A stretch of DNA of 64,000 nucleotides from Fictibacillus fluitans (lineage in GTDB: Bacteria > Bacillota > Bacilli > Bacillales > Fictibacillaceae), in assembly GCF_030418125.1 (NCBI RefSeq), contig NZ_JAUHTR010000001.1:930001-994000 (forward strand), read 5' to 3'. This document shows positions 9,975 to 17,837 of the stretch, one piece after another. Every line of letters starts with the position of its first letter. Within the stretch, counting starts at the first letter, position 1. The notes beneath the pieces were generated by a model. The model saw nothing but the letters and a program-made list of their open reading frames with translations, made no database searches and had not been told where the DNA came from. The translations under genes were made by a program, and so were the position numbers.

Positions 9975-11585
9975 CTAACGCTGCTCTCTCGCCTGATCAT
10001 ATGTTCCAAGATACTCATCAATTTTTCCGTCATTCAACCAGGCGACCCGGTTAAACAGTTTGTTTAAAAAGTAACGGTCATGAGAAACAGCCGCTACCGT
10101 TCCGGCATATTCCTCAATCGCATCTTCGAGAACTTCTCTCGAATCAATATCCAAGTGGTTCGTCGGTTCATCGAGGAGCAGAAAGTTCACATCCTGATGG
10201 ACCAGCTGGGCGAACCGGAGTCTGGTGTTTTCTCCCCCGCTGAGATCCTTTACCTTTTTAAACACATCCTGTCCGTAAAATAAAAACTTCGCCAAAAGAT
10301 GCCTTGCCGTCCCATCATCAACAGCGACCGCATCACGAAAAGCAGATAGAACTGTATCTTCCGGCTGATAACTGATGCCGCTTTGCGAGAGATAGCCGAA
10401 CTTAACGGATGATCCGACTTCGACTAATCCGGTGGTCTCGTGCTCCCCCATAATGGCTTTTAGCAGCGTGGATTTCCCTGTACCATTATTGCCCACGATC
10501 GCAACCTTCTCTCCGAACCTGATAAAAAGGTCAACCTGCTTTAAAACCTCTCTTTCTCCAACGGCCGTACCCATATCGATTAAAGCAAGAGCGTCTTTAC
10601 CACTGCGGTCTTTCATTTGAAAGGCCATCTCTGCTTTTCTGCGCTGCAGGGTAGGCCGTTTGATCTTGTGCATCCGCTCGAGGGCTCGCTCCATACTGCG
10701 TGCACGTCGGTGCAGGTCACCATTGTCTCCTCTGACAGCCCATTCGCGCAGCCGTTTGATCGCTTCCTGCATTTTTTTAATCTGCTTCTGCTGCTCCTGA
10801 TACTGAGCAAATTCAGCGAGAAGACGTTTTTCCTTTTCCTCTGAGAAGGCAGTATAGTTGCCGTGATAGAGGGTCAGCTGGCCATCCTCGAGATCATAGA
10901 TCTTGTTAACCGTCCGATCCAAAAAATAGCGGTCATGGGAGATGGCCACCACCGCGCCCTTGTATTTTAGTAAATACTCCTCGAGCCATTCCATGGTACG
11001 CAAATCCAAATGGTTGGTCGGCTCATCAAGCAAAAGCAGGTCAGGCTCCTGCAGGAGAAGGCAGCCCAGTCCCACCTTCGTCTTTTCTCCGCCACTGATG
11101 GAGGTAAACGTATGGTCCTGAATTTCTTCCAGACCGAGCCCTTTTAGGATGCCGTTAATTTTGGATTCAATGGAATAGCCTCCCATCTCCTCGTAAGCCT
11201 CCTGCAGGCTGTAAAGCTGGTTCAGCCATTTTTGCAGTTGTTTTTCATCACAGTCACTTTTCATTTTTTCAGTTAAAGCATGGATTTTTTCCTGTATTTC
11301 ACGCTGTTCGGAAAAAGACTTCATAAACACGTCGTACACCGTTGCATGAGCTGTTTGAACGGGTACCTGTTCCAGATAGCCCGCAGCCGCACCTTTTTTC
11401 AGGTGAATCTCTCCTTCATCCGGATGTTCGGCTCCTGTCAACAGTTTAAACAAAGTACTCTTTCCTGTGCCGTTACGGCCAACCAGGCCGATCCGGTCAC
11501 CATCATGGACCTCCATGGATAAATTATTAAAAACCGCATGGCCGCCAAAGCTTTTTGACAGGCTGTTTGCAGAACATAGTATCAT
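9975..11585 (-). CDS. ABC-F family ATPase, possible ribosome-protection protein
   Basis: A 536-residue protein with two ABC ATPase domains in one chain and no membrane segment. Walker A motifs are GRNGTGKST and GNNGTGKST, signatures are SGGEKTKVG and SGGENTRLR, and both LLLDEPTNHLD motifs are intact. A charged linker of about 80 residues joins the domains. ABC-F proteins act on the ribosome, and several confer resistance to lincosamides, streptogramins or pleuromutilins. I could not match it to VmlR, YdiF or another named subgroup. ATG 11585 follows AAGGAG at nine bases; GTG 11594 is inside the binding site. The long attenuator-like leader upstream suggests induction by a ribosome-targeting compound. 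Confidence 0.9.
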   Translation of the reverse strand: MILCSANSLSKSFGGHAVFNNLSMEVHDGDRIGLVGRNGTGKSTLFKLLTGAEHPDEGEIHLKKGAAAGYLEQVPVQTAHATVYDVFMKSFSEQREIQEKIHALTEKMKSDCDEKQLQKWLNQLYSLQEAYEEMGGYSIESKINGILKGLGLEEIQDHTFTSISGGEKTKVGLGCLLLQEPDLLLLDEPTNHLDLRTMEWLEEYLLKYKGAVVAISHDRYFLDRTVNKIYDLEDGQLTLYHGNYTAFSEEKEKRLLAEFAQYQEQQKQIKKMQEAIKRLREWAVRGDNGDLHRRARSMERALERMHKIKRPTLQRRKAEMAFQMKDRSGKDALALIDMGTAVGEREVLKQVDLFIRFGEKVAIVGNNGTGKSTLLKAIMGEHETTGLVEVGSSVKFGYLSQSGISYQPEDTVLSAFRDAVAVDDGTARHLLAKFLFYGQDVFKKVKDLSGGENTRLRFAQLVHQDVNFLLLDEPTNHLDIDSREVLEDAIEEYAGTVAAVSHDRYFLNKLFNRVAWLNDGKIDEYLGTYDQAREQR

Positions 11586-11670
11586 AGGTAACACTCCTTA
11601 AAATTGGTGGTTACCCATCCGAGTCAACCTAGCTGAAGCATCTTGCTGCACAGTTTTTTTGTGAATACAA

Positions 11671-11747
11671 AACAACCGAGTTTTTTGCCAAAGCAACAAA
11701 ACCAAGTTTTTTGCAAAGCAACAAAACCAAGTTTTTTGCAAAGCAAA
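11671..11747. repeat. Three tandem 25-bp repeats in the ABC-F leader
   Basis: Two identical-core copies (11698-11722, 11723-11747) and a third diverged copy (11671-11697) contain the core CCAAGTTTTTTGCAAAGCAA. The copy nearest the terminator forms a nine-base hairpin GTTTTTTGC/GCAAAAAAC (11731-11751) that overlaps the terminator U-tract, so it could act as an alternative structure. No spacers of CRISPR type are present. Confidence 0.85.
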
Positions 11748-11778
11748 AAACCATGAGCAAGTACTCCTGCCCATGGTT
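11745..11778 (-). terminator. Leader terminator (candidate attenuator) of the ABC-F gene
   Basis: Eleven-base stem AACCATGGGCA paired with TGCTCATGGTT (one G-U pair), loop of eight, then six T on the minus strand. It lies 33 bases after the stop of the leader peptide and about 160 bases before the ABC-F start, so it would abort transcription before the gene unless an alternative structure forms. Confidence 0.85.
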
Positions 11779-11811
11779 CGTCCGTAATAAAAGGATGGGT
11801 ATGGAAAAAAC

Positions 11812-11934
11812 TTACTGATGTACGTTTATTGTATGAAAATTGGACAGACTTCTCCCGTTATCAGTCATTTCATGTGTTATCGAACGGACTTCAACTGTCA
11901 GCCAATCAACCATACAACGTACACCATTCAGCAT
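11812..11934 (-). CDS. Leader peptide upstream of ABC-F gene (40 aa)
   Basis: A 40-residue ORF beginning MLNGVRCMVDWL and ending FHTINVHQ. It starts at ATG 11934, six bases after a strong AAAGGAGGG. It is the first ORF after the promoter at 11969-11998 and is followed by the intrinsic terminator and the repeats. Leader peptides in this position commonly sense ribosome-stalling antibiotics for ABC-F and other resistance genes. Here that role is inferred from layout. No known leader sequence was recognised. Confidence 0.6.
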   Translation of the reverse strand: MLNGVRCMVDWLTVEVRSITHEMTDNGRSLSNFHTINVHQ

Positions 11935-11968
11935 CCCAAACCCTCCTTTCCTTTTTTTAGATACAATT

Positions 11969-11998
11969 ATTATATCATCGTGAAAAGAATTTTATCAA
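11969..11998 (-). promoter_or_regulatory. SigA-type promoter of leader peptide and ABC-F gene
   Basis: TTGATA (11993-11998) and TATAAT (11969-11974) on the minus strand with an 18-base spacer. Transcription would begin about 30 bases before the leader peptide start. Confidence 0.8.
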
Positions 11999-12029
11999 TA
12001 GCCATTTACAGAAAAGTTAATCTAGTCAG

Positions 12030-12545
12030 TCACTTGCCCACCATTGCTTTCAGCTCAGACTCAACGTCCTGGAGAAAGTGCAGAAAAGTCATTCGATGCT
12101 TCGTAAACGCACCCAGCAGATCGGTTCTTCTCGAAGGATCCAGCTGAAAATGGCCTCTTATCGTATGGTCCGGGACCCACCCATAGTGCCGGCACAGCCA
12201 TGCGAAAAACCATACATACTGTTTATAGGCTTCTTTCCATACGATATTGCCTCCATAACACAATTCAACCCCTATTGCCCAGTCATTGGCATCAGAAGCA
12301 GTTTTCCTGACATGCCATGCTTTTTCACGCAGAGGGATAATCAACAGGATTTCCCGGTCATCAATAAATACATGAGGGGAAGCTTCCATATTTCTGCTGT
12401 TGAAATATCTGTAATTTTGCTGAGCCGTAGATCCCTCGTTTCCTGTCTCATGGACAACTGCATATCTTGGAATCCGGTTTCCTCCCGGCCGCTGCTTCCA
12501 TCTCTGATCAAGCAGCTTAGTGGTCATTTCATATTTCTTTCCCAT
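12030..12545 (-). CDS. N-acetylmuramoyl-L-alanine amidase (Amidase_2 family)
   Basis: A 171-residue zinc amidase that would cut the lactyl-amide bond of peptidoglycan. The Amidase_2 fold is seen in YAVVHETGN (first zinc His), SPHVFIDD, AIGVELCYG and the closing RGHFQLDPSRRTD segment, which carries the second zinc His, a catalytic-type Arg/Lys region and an Asp. There is no signal peptide and no cell-wall binding repeat, as in CwlA-like phage or endolysin-type domains. ATG 12545 lies six bases after GGGGG; the ATG at 12551 abuts it. No other phage gene is nearby, so it is probably a resident gene or an isolated remnant. Confidence 0.85.
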   Translation of the reverse strand: MGKKYEMTTKLLDQRWKQRPGGNRIPRYAVVHETGNEGSTAQQNYRYFNSRNMEASPHVFIDDREILLIIPLREKAWHVRKTASDANDWAIGVELCYGGNIVWKEAYKQYVWFFAWLCRHYGWVPDHTIRGHFQLDPSRRTDLLGAFTKHRMTFLHFLQDVESELKAMVGK

Positions 12546-12662
12546 CCTCATCCCCCTTTTTCCCCTTTTACCTATAAGTAGGAAAAAAACCGAAAAAAGA
12601 GGCGTAAAAAAAAAGCCCTGGCTACATTTTTTTTATGTATCCAACGCTCTGTTCATGTATTC

Positions 12663-12752
12663 TCAATTTGCAGCAAAGACCAAGATCCAATAAATAATTC
12701 CCGCCAGAAATCCTATACCAAGCAATAAAAACCATAATGTGCTGTTTTTCAT
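12663..12752 (-). CDS. Tiny membrane peptide (29 aa)
   Basis: ORF of 29 residues starting MKNSTLWFLLLGIGF, consisting almost entirely of one hydrophobic helix (about residues 5-27). The ATG at 12752 follows AGGGGTGG at about nine bases. A T-rich tract follows the stop, with only a weak hairpin. Function unknown. It lies in the otherwise empty 390-base stretch between the amidase and the MarR gene. Confidence 0.5.
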   Translation of the reverse strand: MKNSTLWFLLLGIGFLAGIIYWILVFAAN

Positions 12753-12905
12753 TGTCCAATTCCACCCCTGTTCATTTCCAATTCGAGAGTACCATATTAA
12801 AAAAGAGAAAAAAAGCGCAAATTCGGGCGATTTTGTGTCAAAAACCCATAAATGTTTGAGTAATTGCCGGGCAAAGTATACTATGTAAGTAAGAGTGTCG
12901 ATAAC

Positions 12906-12917
12906 TAATACTTATTA
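12906..12917. promoter_or_regulatory. Possible MarR operator
   Basis: Short palindrome TAATA-CT-TATTA located 23 bases before the MarR-family start. A weak -10 (TATACT, near 12877) precedes it. Such AT-rich palindromes are typical of MarR autoregulation, but the match is short. Confidence 0.3.
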
Positions 12918-12939
12918 AAATGTAGAATAGGTGATTACT

Positions 12940-13368
12940 ATGAATGATAACCGCACAAATAGAATCGCAGAACTCGAAAACAGCTTCCTGACTGTTTTTC
13001 GGACCTTTAGAAAAGACATCAACGACCTTTTCTCTGATGACGTGCCTTCTAATGAATTTGGTGTCCTTAATCTTTTAAAAGATAAGGAATACCTTACAGC
13101 CTCAGAGCTTGCTGGCGAAATGAAGGTCTCATCAAGCCATATTACAGGAGTAACCGACCGTTTAATAAAGAAAGATCTGATTACCAGGGAACGATCCCTG
13201 ACCGACCGTAGAATTGTTTATGTGAAAATTACAGAAAAAGGTCAGGCAGTTGCTGAAAAGCTGTCAAAGATCCGCCATGATTATTATATAGAAAAATTCT
13301 CTGGGCTGTCCGATGAAGAAATGAAAAATATGATCGATTACTTAAACCGGATGGTGTCACAAGCGTAA
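12940..13368 (+). CDS. MarR-family transcriptional regulator
   Basis: A 142-residue winged-helix regulator. The helix-turn-helix is LTASELAGEMKVSSSHITGVTDRLIKK (about 50-77), followed by a wing with the family signature DRRIVYVKITEKG. MarR proteins are dimeric repressors often released by phenolic ligands or oxidants. Target genes are not evident: the downstream GNAT gene is convergent across a terminator. The ATG at 12940 sits after TAGGTG; an in-frame GTG at 12931 lies in that site. Confidence 0.88.
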   Translation: MNDNRTNRIAELENSFLTVFRTFRKDINDLFSDDVPSNEFGVLNLLKDKEYLTASELAGEMKVSSSHITGVTDRLIKKDLITRERSLTDRRIVYVKITEKGQAVAEKLSKIRHDYYIEKFSGLSDEEMKNMIDYLNRMVSQA

Positions 13369-13373
13369 AGAAT

Positions 13374-13413
13374 AAAGGCAAAAACACTGAGTATGCGTGT
13401 TTTTGCCTTTTTT
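13374..13413 (+). terminator. Terminator of MarR gene
   Basis: Fourteen-base stem AAAGGCAAAAACAC/GTGTTTTTGCCTTT followed by T-run; it can also serve the convergent GNAT gene. Confidence 0.85.
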
Positions 13414-13426
13414 AAGAACCTTAATA

Positions 13427-14212
13427 TTATTTGGAATACATGCTCCACATCCCTATATCCTGAAAACCCATTCGTTTATAAATGGAACCCGCCCTTGGAT
13501 TATCATAGAACAGGCACAGGATCTTCCCTTCGTTCAGCACGTCTTCGCACAAAACAGCAGTACAGCGGCTCGCGAGCCCTTGCTGCCTGTAATCCACATG
13601 GGTACAAACACCAACGACCATTGCCGAGCGGGAATTCTCCGCCGTTGTTGCCGCGGACGCCACCATCTTCCCATCCTTTTTAATAAAGTATGACCGTCCG
13701 GTTTTGGTGGTCAAGGTTTGAACCAGACTTTCTCTCGCGGTTTCTCTCCTCTGAAATTCCTTGATTGAGTTATGCATTTCGATAATGTCATCAGCATCAT
13801 CAACCGCAGCGTATGTAAGATCATCCCGGCCGAGGCCTTTCATGGTAAAATTCTTTTCCTCAAGCTCGGCAAAATATAGATCTTTTTTTGCAGTAAACGA
13901 GAAAACTGGTTGAAACTGTTCAACAATTTCCTTTTTCCCCGAGAGCATTTCAAGGGGCGGGCCATCCTTTATAACCTTTGAAAACCCTTCAGCATTGATT
14001 GACTCTTTTGCATAAGGAAGGTAGTTTCCAAAGTACCGGAGCATAATCCCCTTTATGTCCCCTCCATTCCCGATGTCCACCCAGATATCCTGAAAATCTG
14101 ACTTGTAACCAAAATTCTCAATATCTCCGAGGATGAATAGATTCATCGCCTTTTCCTCATCAAGATAATCCACAATCCGTTGATTCAAAGTGTCGTCTGC
14201 TTTAACAATCAT
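13427..14212 (-). CDS. GNAT-family N-acetyltransferase, two-domain
   Basis: A 261-residue protein. The C-terminal half (about 125-261) is a GNAT domain with acetyl-CoA loop VVGVCTHVDYRQQGLASR (a variant of R/QxxGxG/A) and a closing YDNPRAGSIYKRMGF segment. The N-terminal half (1-120) is a degenerate GNAT-like region beginning VDYLDEEKAMNLFILGDIE, as in other two-domain Bacillus acetyltransferases. The acceptor is unknown. ATG 14212 follows GGAG at ten bases. The oxidoreductase at 14247-14840 lies 34 bases upstream on the same strand, so they may be cotranscribed. Confidence 0.82.
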   Translation of the reverse strand: MIVKADDTLNQRIVDYLDEEKAMNLFILGDIENFGYKSDFQDIWVDIGNGGDIKGIMLRYFGNYLPYAKESINAEGFSKVIKDGPPLEMLSGKKEIVEQFQPVFSFTAKKDLYFAELEEKNFTMKGLGRDDLTYAAVDDADDIIEMHNSIKEFQRRETARESLVQTLTTKTGRSYFIKKDGKMVASAATTAENSRSAMVVGVCTHVDYRQQGLASRCTAVLCEDVLNEGKILCLFYDNPRAGSIYKRMGFQDIGMWSMYSK

Positions 14213-14246
14213 GCTGCTTCTTCTCCTTCATTGTTTTCATTGCATC

Positions 14247-14840
14247 TTAATACGGCTTCGGACCTGATACTGCAAGTTGTCTTACTTCCTCAAGCATGTT
14301 CCGCCTTTTTTCATCGCCTGCCAATATGACGTTCCCGAAATAAAGAGAATGGGTGGCTTTTATGCCGCAAAACTCAAAAATACTAACATTGCGCGCTGTG
14401 TCCATGGCATCATGCATCCCGTTTTCATCGTAGATTTCAGACGGTGTGCCTGTCGTGCAAATCGTAACAGCTGACTTGCCTTGCAGACGCGGAACAGGCT
14501 CTTCCCCGTCGAGCTCATACGCAAAACCGTAGCTGAATACGCGGTCTATATAACCCTTCAGCAAGGCAGGCATCCCGCCCCACCACACCGGATAGATTAA
14601 AGCGAGGCGGTCGCACCAGGCAATGTACTCCTGTTCTTTCAGGACATCCGCCTCATAACGAAACTCAAGCGAATTCTTGTATTCGCTTTCGGTCAGAACA
14701 GGCTGGAAGTCCAAATCATACAGATTTCTTACATCAACCGAGTGTCCGCTTTTCTCCAATTCTTTCGAATACACCTCAAGCAGGGCATGATTGAAGCTGT
14801 GACTCGACGGATGGCAGAACAGCAAAAGATGGTTCATCAT
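14247..14840 (-). CDS. NAD(P)H oxidoreductase, flavodoxin-like fold
   Basis: A 197-residue FMN/FAD-dependent quinone-reductase-type protein. It shows LLLFCHPSSHSFNHAL (phosphate-binding loop), IYPVWWGGMPALLKGYIDRVFSYGFAY (the conserved NQO/YwrO/KefF segment) and a TTGTP loop. Such enzymes reduce quinones or nitro compounds with NAD(P)H. ATG 14840 follows GGAGG at six bases; an upstream in-frame start at 14861 lacks a site. It is probably cotranscribed with the GNAT gene. Confidence 0.85.
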   Translation of the reverse strand: MMNHLLLFCHPSSHSFNHALLEVYSKELEKSGHSVDVRNLYDLDFQPVLTESEYKNSLEFRYEADVLKEQEYIAWCDRLALIYPVWWGGMPALLKGYIDRVFSYGFAYELDGEEPVPRLQGKSAVTICTTGTPSEIYDENGMHDAMDTARNVSIFEFCGIKATHSLYFGNVILAGDEKRRNMLEEVRQLAVSGPKPY

Positions 14841-14961
14841 GTCTCGCCTCCTTCCACACACCTATACGACATCGTCTTTTTAAAATCCTTTCTCCACTAA
14901 AAAAAGATGTTTGATTACCAATTTCAGGGGAATCTCTATAGAAACAGAGGAGGCTGAAAAT

Positions 14962-15165
14962 ATGGAAATGCTCAACAATGTAGAGCGTGCACTGCAGCTC
15001 TTTGCCCGTACCGGAATTGAATTAAAAGAAGCGATATCCAAGCTTTCGGAAGAAGAACAAATCCTGTTGAATAAGTCCTATCCTTTTGATGTACCCTTCA
15101 GTGAATTCTCCAACAAAATTGTAGAATGGAAAGAAGAAATCGACCGGCTGGCAGAAACCCGGTAA
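14962..15165 (+). CDS. Small hypothetical protein (67 aa)
   Basis: A 67-residue hydrophilic protein beginning MEMLNNVERALQL, predicted largely helical, with no recognised domain. The ATG at 14962 follows GGAGG at eight bases, which is strong support for translation. It has its own terminator. Function unknown. Confidence 0.65.
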   Translation: MEMLNNVERALQLFARTGIELKEAISKLSEEEQILLNKSYPFDVPFSEFSNKIVEWKEEIDRLAETR

Positions 15166-15168
15166 CAC

Positions 15169-15207
15169 AAAAAGCCGTCCCTGTACATAAATCATGGGAC
15201 GGCTTTT
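15169..15207. terminator. Bidirectional terminator between small ORF and mgtE
   Basis: Stem AAAAGCCGTCCC/GGGACGGCTTTT with A-run before and T-run after, serving the plus-strand small gene and the convergent mgtE. Confidence 0.85.
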
Positions 15208-15215
15208 GTCGTACT

Positions 15216-16574
15216 TCAAATTAAATGTGAAATAAAAATCGATGCCGTGCCAAAATACACGAGCAGCGAAAAAATATCATTAAGGGTTGTAATGAGCGGG
15301 CCGGAAGCCACTGCCGGATCCACGTTGAAGCGGTATAACAGAAGCGGTATTAACGTACCTGCCAGCGTACCGATAATTAAGGTTAAAAACAACGAGCTTC
15401 CAACCACCAGGCCGAGGATCGCATTTCCCTGCCAAAAATAGGCGACCATCGCAATGAGGATTCCACATGTGGTGCCTATGATCAGTCCTACACCCAGTTC
15501 CCTCATGATGAGGCGCGCAACCACTTTTTTATCAATATCATTTGAAACCAGTCCACGGACAACAACCGCCAGCGATTGTGTCCCGGTATTCCCGGTCATC
15601 CCTGCAATCATGGGCATGAAAAAGGCAAGAGAAACAACTTTTGAAAGGGTGCTTTCAAAGGCAGAAATAATGCTCCCGGAGATAATGCCAATAAAAAGGA
15701 GCAGTATCAGCCATGGCAGCCTCCTGTAGGATGCCACAAAAGCACTCGTATTAAAATCAATTGATTTACCGGAAGCGGAGAGCTTCTCGATATCTTCATT
15801 TGCCTCTTCAATTAAAACATCGAGTACATCATCCACCGTTACGATCCCTAAGAGCACATCATTTTCGTCAACGACCGGGACTGCGATGAAGTCATACCGT
15901 TCAATGGTCCTTGCTACCTCCTCCTGGTCCATTTCAGCAGGAACTGAAATAACACGGGTGAACATCACATCTTCAATCTTCTCATTAATATCCGCAAGAA
16001 GAAGATCCCGGTAGGATACGACTCCGGCAAGCTGCCTTTCTTCATTAATGACATACAGATAATAGATGTTCTCTGCAAAGCCCGCAAATGTCTTCAGTTT
16101 TTCAACCGCATCCCGTACGGTAAACATTTGCGGAATCCAAACAAAGCGGTTAGTCATTATCCCGCCGGCGCTATCAGCCGGATACTGCATAAGAGATTGA
16201 ACCGTCCGGGATTCATCCGCCCTCATGGATGCAAGAAAATCCTGAATTTCATCAAATGAAAAATTGCTCAGCAGGTCGGCCAAATCGTCATTTTCCATCT
16301 CGTTCATGATATGGGAAGAACGCTCAATGCCCAATTTGTGCAGAATTTCTACCTGGAGATCACTGTCAAGCTCCTGAATAAGGGCGGCCAGCTGTCTGGT
16401 CGTGAGGAAGGTGAGAAATTTATGCCGGTGTTTTTCCGGCAGCGTTTTATAGACTTCCGCGATGTCATATGGATGCAGTTCATCCATTAATTCCTGAAAT
16501 TCTTTTTTCCTCAGTTCTTTCAGGCTTTTAATCACAAAAAGCAGAATCTGATTTTCCGTCATTTCCTTGAACAC
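15216..16574 (-). CDS. mgtE: Magnesium transporter MgtE
   Basis: MgtE is a Mg2+ channel gated by cytoplasmic Mg2+. The 452-residue product has the full layout: N domain (about 1-130), two CBS domains (about 130-250, including TVDDVLDVLIEEANEDIE), connecting helix and five membrane helices (about 280-450) with the pore motif TGNTGTQS. A GTG start at 16574 follows GGGGGTGA at five bases and gives the family's usual length; the ATG upstream at 16652 has none. A -10 TATAAT lies at 16603-16608, so the leader is about 20 nt and there is no room for an M-box. Confidence 0.95.
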   Translation of the reverse strand: MFKEMTENQILLFVIKSLKELRKKEFQELMDELHPYDIAEVYKTLPEKHRHKFLTFLTTRQLAALIQELDSDLQVEILHKLGIERSSHIMNEMENDDLADLLSNFSFDEIQDFLASMRADESRTVQSLMQYPADSAGGIMTNRFVWIPQMFTVRDAVEKLKTFAGFAENIYYLYVINEERQLAGVVSYRDLLLADINEKIEDVMFTRVISVPAEMDQEEVARTIERYDFIAVPVVDENDVLLGIVTVDDVLDVLIEEANEDIEKLSASGKSIDFNTSAFVASYRRLPWLILLLFIGIISGSIISAFESTLSKVVSLAFFMPMIAGMTGNTGTQSLAVVVRGLVSNDIDKKVVARLIMRELGVGLIIGTTCGILIAMVAYFWQGNAILGLVVGSSLFLTLIIGTLAGTLIPLLLYRFNVDPAVASGPLITTLNDIFSLLVYFGTASIFISHLI

Positions 16575-16663
16575 GAATGTCACCCCCTTTGTTAATGCTC
16601 CTATTATATAAGAATCTCCAAGAAACTGCGAATGCAACATGAATTTTATCATGATTTGCAGGG

Positions 16664-16693
16664 TTGAATCTTATTGAAAACTTGGGGTATAAT
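16664..16693 (+). promoter_or_regulatory. SigA-type promoter of folD
   Basis: TTGAAT (16664-16669), 18-base spacer, TATAAT (16688-16693); the ZTP riboswitch begins about 15 bases downstream. Confidence 0.75.
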
Positions 16694-16710
16694 CGAAACA
16701 GCATAAAAAG

Positions 16711-16792
16711 AACGCAGTAACTGACGAGAGCGTGTGGAATTGACCACAGGGAAGCTGCAAGCATCAACCTAAAAAGCCGTTCGTCTGGGCAG
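16711..16792 (+). ncRNA. ZTP riboswitch (pfl motif)
   Basis: The aptamer matches the ZTP/ZMP riboswitch. P1 pairs GCAG (16714-16717) with CTGC (16755-16758). An internal hairpin is formed by TGTGG and CCACA, with the conserved GGGAAGC after it. The 3' domain AGCCGTTCGTCTGGGC is the conserved pfl-motif end. It lies between a promoter and folD and is followed by an intrinsic terminator, so ZTP or ZMP build-up (10-formyl-THF shortage) should allow read-through into folD. Confidence 0.92.
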
Positions 16793-16830
16793 GGGGTAAG
16801 GGATCAGTGTATCTATTCCTTGCCCCTTTT
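16793..16830 (+). terminator. Expression-platform terminator of ZTP riboswitch
   Basis: GGGGTAAGGGAT pairs with ATTCCTTGCCCC (two wobble pairs), followed by TTTTC, immediately 3' of the aptamer and 20 bases before folD. Confidence 0.8.
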
Positions 16831-16852
16831 CTATTCTCAGGAGGTAATCAGA

Positions 16853-17698
16853 GTGGAAAACAAGCTAATACTCAATGGCACACGTGTCGCAACTGATGTT
16901 AAAGAACAATTAAAGGGCAGAGTGGAAGATCTGACAAGCCGGGGCGTTATCCCTTGTCTGGCCACTGTGCTTGTAGGCGATGATCCGTCGTCGGCCACCT
17001 ACGTCAAAATGAAAGGCAACGCGTGTGAAAAACTCGGCATCATTTCCAAAAGGATTCATCTTCCTGCGGAAATTACAACAGAAGAGCTGTTAAAAACCAT
17101 TCAAGAGCTCAATGAGGACGAAGAAGTGCACGGAATCCTGCTGCAGCATCCCGTACCTTCACACATCGATGAGAGAGCGGCCTTCGAAGCCATTGACATC
17201 GAGAAAGACGTGGATGGTGTCACGAGCTGGGGATTCGGACAAACATCATTCGGCTTCGGAAGCTATCCGTCCTGTACTCCAGCTGCCATCATGGCGATTC
17301 TGGATTATTACGATGTTCCGATTGAAGGAAAACATGCGGTTGTTGTCGGCAGAAGCCCTATTCTTGGAAAACCGGTTTCCATGCTTTTGCTGAACCGCAA
17401 CGCTACCGTGACCACCTGCCATTCCCGCACACAAAACCTTCCAGAGATCGTTAAGCAGGCAGACATTGTCGTAGCCGCGGTCGGAAAACCGAAGTTTATT
17501 AAAGGTGACTGGATCAAAACAGGAGCAGTTGTCATGGATGCCGGTTACAATCCGGGCAACATTGGTGATGCGGATTATGAAGAATGCGAAAAAAACGCAG
17601 GAGCCATTACTCCGGTTCCCGGCGGAGTCGGTCCTGTGACCATCTCTATGCTCTTGAAGCATACAGTTGATGCTGCCGAGAAGAAGTTAAATCAATAA
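16853..17698 (+). CDS. folD: Bifunctional methylenetetrahydrofolate dehydrogenase/cyclohydrolase
   Basis: FolD converts 5,10-methylene-THF to 10-formyl-THF via methenyl-THF with NADP+. The 281-residue product carries YVKMKGNACEKLGI with the catalytic Lys54, the signature HGILLQHPVP, DKDVDG-like EKDVDGVTSWG, the Rossmann motif GRSPILGKPV and the C-terminal PGGVGPVTISML. The GTG at 16853 lies eight bases after AGGAGG. It is monocistronic, behind the ZTP riboswitch, with its own terminator. Confidence 0.97.
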   Translation: MENKLILNGTRVATDVKEQLKGRVEDLTSRGVIPCLATVLVGDDPSSATYVKMKGNACEKLGIISKRIHLPAEITTEELLKTIQELNEDEEVHGILLQHPVPSHIDERAAFEAIDIEKDVDGVTSWGFGQTSFGFGSYPSCTPAAIMAILDYYDVPIEGKHAVVVGRSPILGKPVSMLLLNRNATVTTCHSRTQNLPEIVKQADIVVAAVGKPKFIKGDWIKTGAVVMDAGYNPGNIGDADYEECEKNAGAITPVPGGVGPVTISMLLKHTVDAAEKKLNQ

Positions 17699-17705
17699 TA
17701 GAAAG

Positions 17706-17741
17706 AAAAAAGATCCATGCGCCGGAACGCATGGATCTTTT
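17706..17741 (+). terminator. Terminator of folD
   Basis: Stem AAAAAGATCCATGCG/CGCATGGATCTTTT with a six-base loop. Confidence 0.87.
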
Positions 17742-17837
17742 GTTGTGCATTTATTAATTTACTTACGAGTGCTTTGGCGGGTAAACCACGTAAAATGGCG
17801 GTATTCGGAAGAGCCCCGTTCTTAAAGCATTCCTGGT

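Noticed and set aside
11671-11751. Repeats taken for a short CRISPR array
   Set aside because: Units are directly adjacent with no spacers, only three copies, low complexity, and there are no cas genes. They fit an RNA leader better.
12030-12545. Prophage remnant around the amidase
   Set aside because: No holin, integrase, structural phage gene or attachment repeats are nearby, so a phage origin cannot be supported.
16575-16700. M-box Mg2+ riboswitch upstream of mgtE
   Set aside because: The -10 at 16603-16608 leaves only about 20 nt of leader, too short for an M-box, and the conserved elements are absent.
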